From QQUD01 sp039029915 (GTDB lineage: Bacteria; Chloroflexota; Anaerolineae; Promineifilales; Promineifilaceae): DNA of 6,293 nt. The stretch is from positions 1 to 6,293 of the forward strand of contig JBCCFD010000459.1 of assembly GCA_039029915.1 (NCBI GenBank). The letters are read 5' to 3'. A model generated the notes under the pieces. The model did no database searches and was not told where the DNA came from. It was given only the letters and a program-made list of their open reading frames with translations. This document shows, in pieces, positions 5,409 to 6,293 of this stretch (positions within the stretch are counted from its first letter, which is position 1; the number at the start of each line of letters is the position of its first letter). The translations under genes and the position numbers were made by a program.

Positions 5409-6287
5409 ATGGTAAAAATTGCAGTGATTGGCGATGTCCATACACATTTTGACGATGCAGATGTCGCTTTTTTTAATCAATCTGATTTTGATTTGATTTT
5501 GTTTGTGGGCGATCTGGCAAACTATCGATTTATGGAGGGCATAACGGTTGCCAGAAAAATGGCTCAATTGGAAAAAACGGCCGTTTTTATCCCCGGCAAC
5601 CACGACACAGTGACCCCCCTACAAATGTTGGCAACCATCAGAAAATCACCATTCTTGAAAAAAATAACCAGCTTTTTTCACCCCTTTCGAATCAACTGGC
5701 TTCGCAGAACAATGTCTCCCGTCATGATGGGCGGCTATCAAACTTTTTCTTTTGATATTCAAGGTTTGACCTTCGATGTGGTGACTGGACGGCCGTTTTC
5801 GTGGGGCGAAAATATGCTTGCCAACCCCCATTATTTAAATAGTCAGTTTGGCATTCAAACAACCCAATATTCAATTAAAAGGCTAAAGGAATGTGTGGAT
5901 GGAACCCGATCAAACAATCTTATTTTTTTAGCACACACCGGCCCACACGGATTAAGCAAGACTCGGTCTGACATCTGGGGGATCGACTATAAAAAGTCTG
6001 AAGGAGATAATGGTGATATCGACTTAGAGGAAGCCATCACACACGCAAAAGCACAGGGCAAGAAAGTGTGGGCCGTTGTGGCTGGGCACATGCATCATCG
6101 GCTAAAAAAAGAAGGTTATCGGGAAACCTATCGCCTTGAAGACGGCACGCACTATATCAATGCTGCTCGCGTGCCCAGAATTTTTGAAGAAAACAATCAA
6201 ATGCACCATCATTTTGTGGCTGTTACTCTTGCAAATAGGACACTTTCTGCAGAACCCCAAGCGCATATATCACCAAAAATTGAATAG
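5409..6287 (+). CDS. Calcineurin-like metallophosphoesterase, cyanobacterial-type subgroup
   Basis: A complete protein of 292 residues. All the dimetal phosphoesterase motifs are present in order: Asp9 and His11 (GDVH), Asp35 (VGDLAN), Asn64-His65 (GNHD), His176 (LAHTGPHGL), then His227 and His229 (GHMHH). The enzyme should hydrolyse a phosphomono- or diester with two bound metal ions; the substrate is unknown. The region from about 171 to 257 (AHTGPHGL, then GDIDLEEAI, GHMHHRL and YINAARVPRI) strongly resembles, from memory, the subgroup common in cyanobacteria and plants (TIGR04168-type). No signal peptide or membrane segment is seen, so it is likely cytoplasmic. The start has no Shine-Dalgarno but lies 6 nt after a TAAAAT hexamer, and the GDVH strand follows at once, so an internal start is excluded. 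It stands alone after the terminator, and TAG ends it 6 bp before the window edge. Confidence 0.93.
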   Translation: MVKIAVIGDVHTHFDDADVAFFNQSDFDLILFVGDLANYRFMEGITVARKMAQLEKTAVFIPGNHDTVTPLQMLATIRKSPFLKKITSFFHPFRINWLRRTMSPVMMGGYQTFSFDIQGLTFDVVTGRPFSWGENMLANPHYLNSQFGIQTTQYSIKRLKECVDGTRSNNLIFLAHTGPHGLSKTRSDIWGIDYKKSEGDNGDIDLEEAITHAKAQGKKVWAVVAGHMHHRLKKEGYRETYRLEDGTHYINAARVPRIFEENNQMHHHFVAVTLANRTLSAEPQAHISPKIE

Positions 6288-6293
6288 TTATCA

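Larger units (their letters stand above)
278..5796. repeat. Highly iterated palindrome ACGGCCGT, 12 dispersed copies
   Basis: Exact copies start at 278, 534, 1046, 1708, 1945, 2122, 3838, 3986, 4742, 5058, 5577 and 5789, about one per 525 bp. Seven extend to AACGGCCGTT (1045, 1707, 1944, 2121, 3837, 4741, 5576) and five to a 12-bp palindrome. The longest are 14 bp (2119-2132) and 16 bp (5573-5588). Only three other CGGCCG sites exist, and they look like one- or two-base variants: 938-945 (TCGGCCGC), 3288-3295 (ACGGCCGC) and 4184-4191 (TCGGCCGT). Eleven exact copies lie in coding DNA in all three codon phases; the twelfth (4742) is intergenic. This resembles HIP1 of cyanobacteria in density and dispersal, but with a different word. 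Confidence 0.9.

Noticed and set aside
278..5796. ACGGCCGT as a transcription-factor operator or promoter element
   Set aside because: Eleven of twelve copies lie within coding sequence in every codon phase, and the longest intergenic region has none. A genome-wide iterated word fits better.
1..6293. tRNA, rRNA, CRISPR array, insertion sequence or attachment site
   Set aside because: Reading both strands, I found no clover-leaf-like segment, direct-repeat/spacer array, transposase or flanking direct repeats.

Overview
This is bacterial DNA of moderate G+C (roughly 45-50% by eye). It has compact protein-coding genes, Shine-Dalgarno sites before four genes, and no RNA gene, CRISPR array, insertion sequence or phage gene. 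The taxon cannot be fixed from the window. Two features hint at a cyanobacterium-like or Chloroflexota-like genome: a metallophosphoesterase that resembles (from memory) a family best known in cyanobacteria, and a highly iterated 8-bp palindrome used much as cyanobacteria use HIP1. This is a weak inference.

Layout. Positions 1-2681 hold two minus-strand genes 14 bp apart. They are a thiamine-diphosphate-dependent enzyme (1134-2681) and an amidase-signature hydrolase (1-1119) whose C-terminus runs off the left edge. A 435-bp divergent intergenic region (2682-3116) follows, carrying several inverted repeats. A plus-strand FAD-dependent D-amino-acid-dehydrogenase-like oxidase lies at 3117-4373. 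Next come an unrecognised 82-residue membrane protein (4482-4730), a DUF983-type zinc-ribbon membrane protein (4769-5218), a strong intrinsic terminator (5342-5376) and a complete calcineurin-like metallophosphoesterase (5409-6287).

How the genes may work together. The three metabolic genes around the divergent region could form a short catabolic route: amide hydrolysis, then oxidative deamination of the amino acid to a 2-oxo acid, then ThDP-dependent decarboxylation or carboligation. This is inferred from families and neighbourhood only. The genes right of 4480 look unrelated to it.

The most striking signal is not a gene. The palindrome ACGGCCGT occurs 12 times in 6.3 kb, where about 0.1 would be expected by chance. 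It sits in all three codon phases of five genes and once between genes, so it is maintained at the DNA level. A second pattern is that the two genes without a Shine-Dalgarno (4769 and 5409) each have a TAnnnT -10-like hexamer exactly 6 nt before the ATG, suggesting leaderless transcripts.
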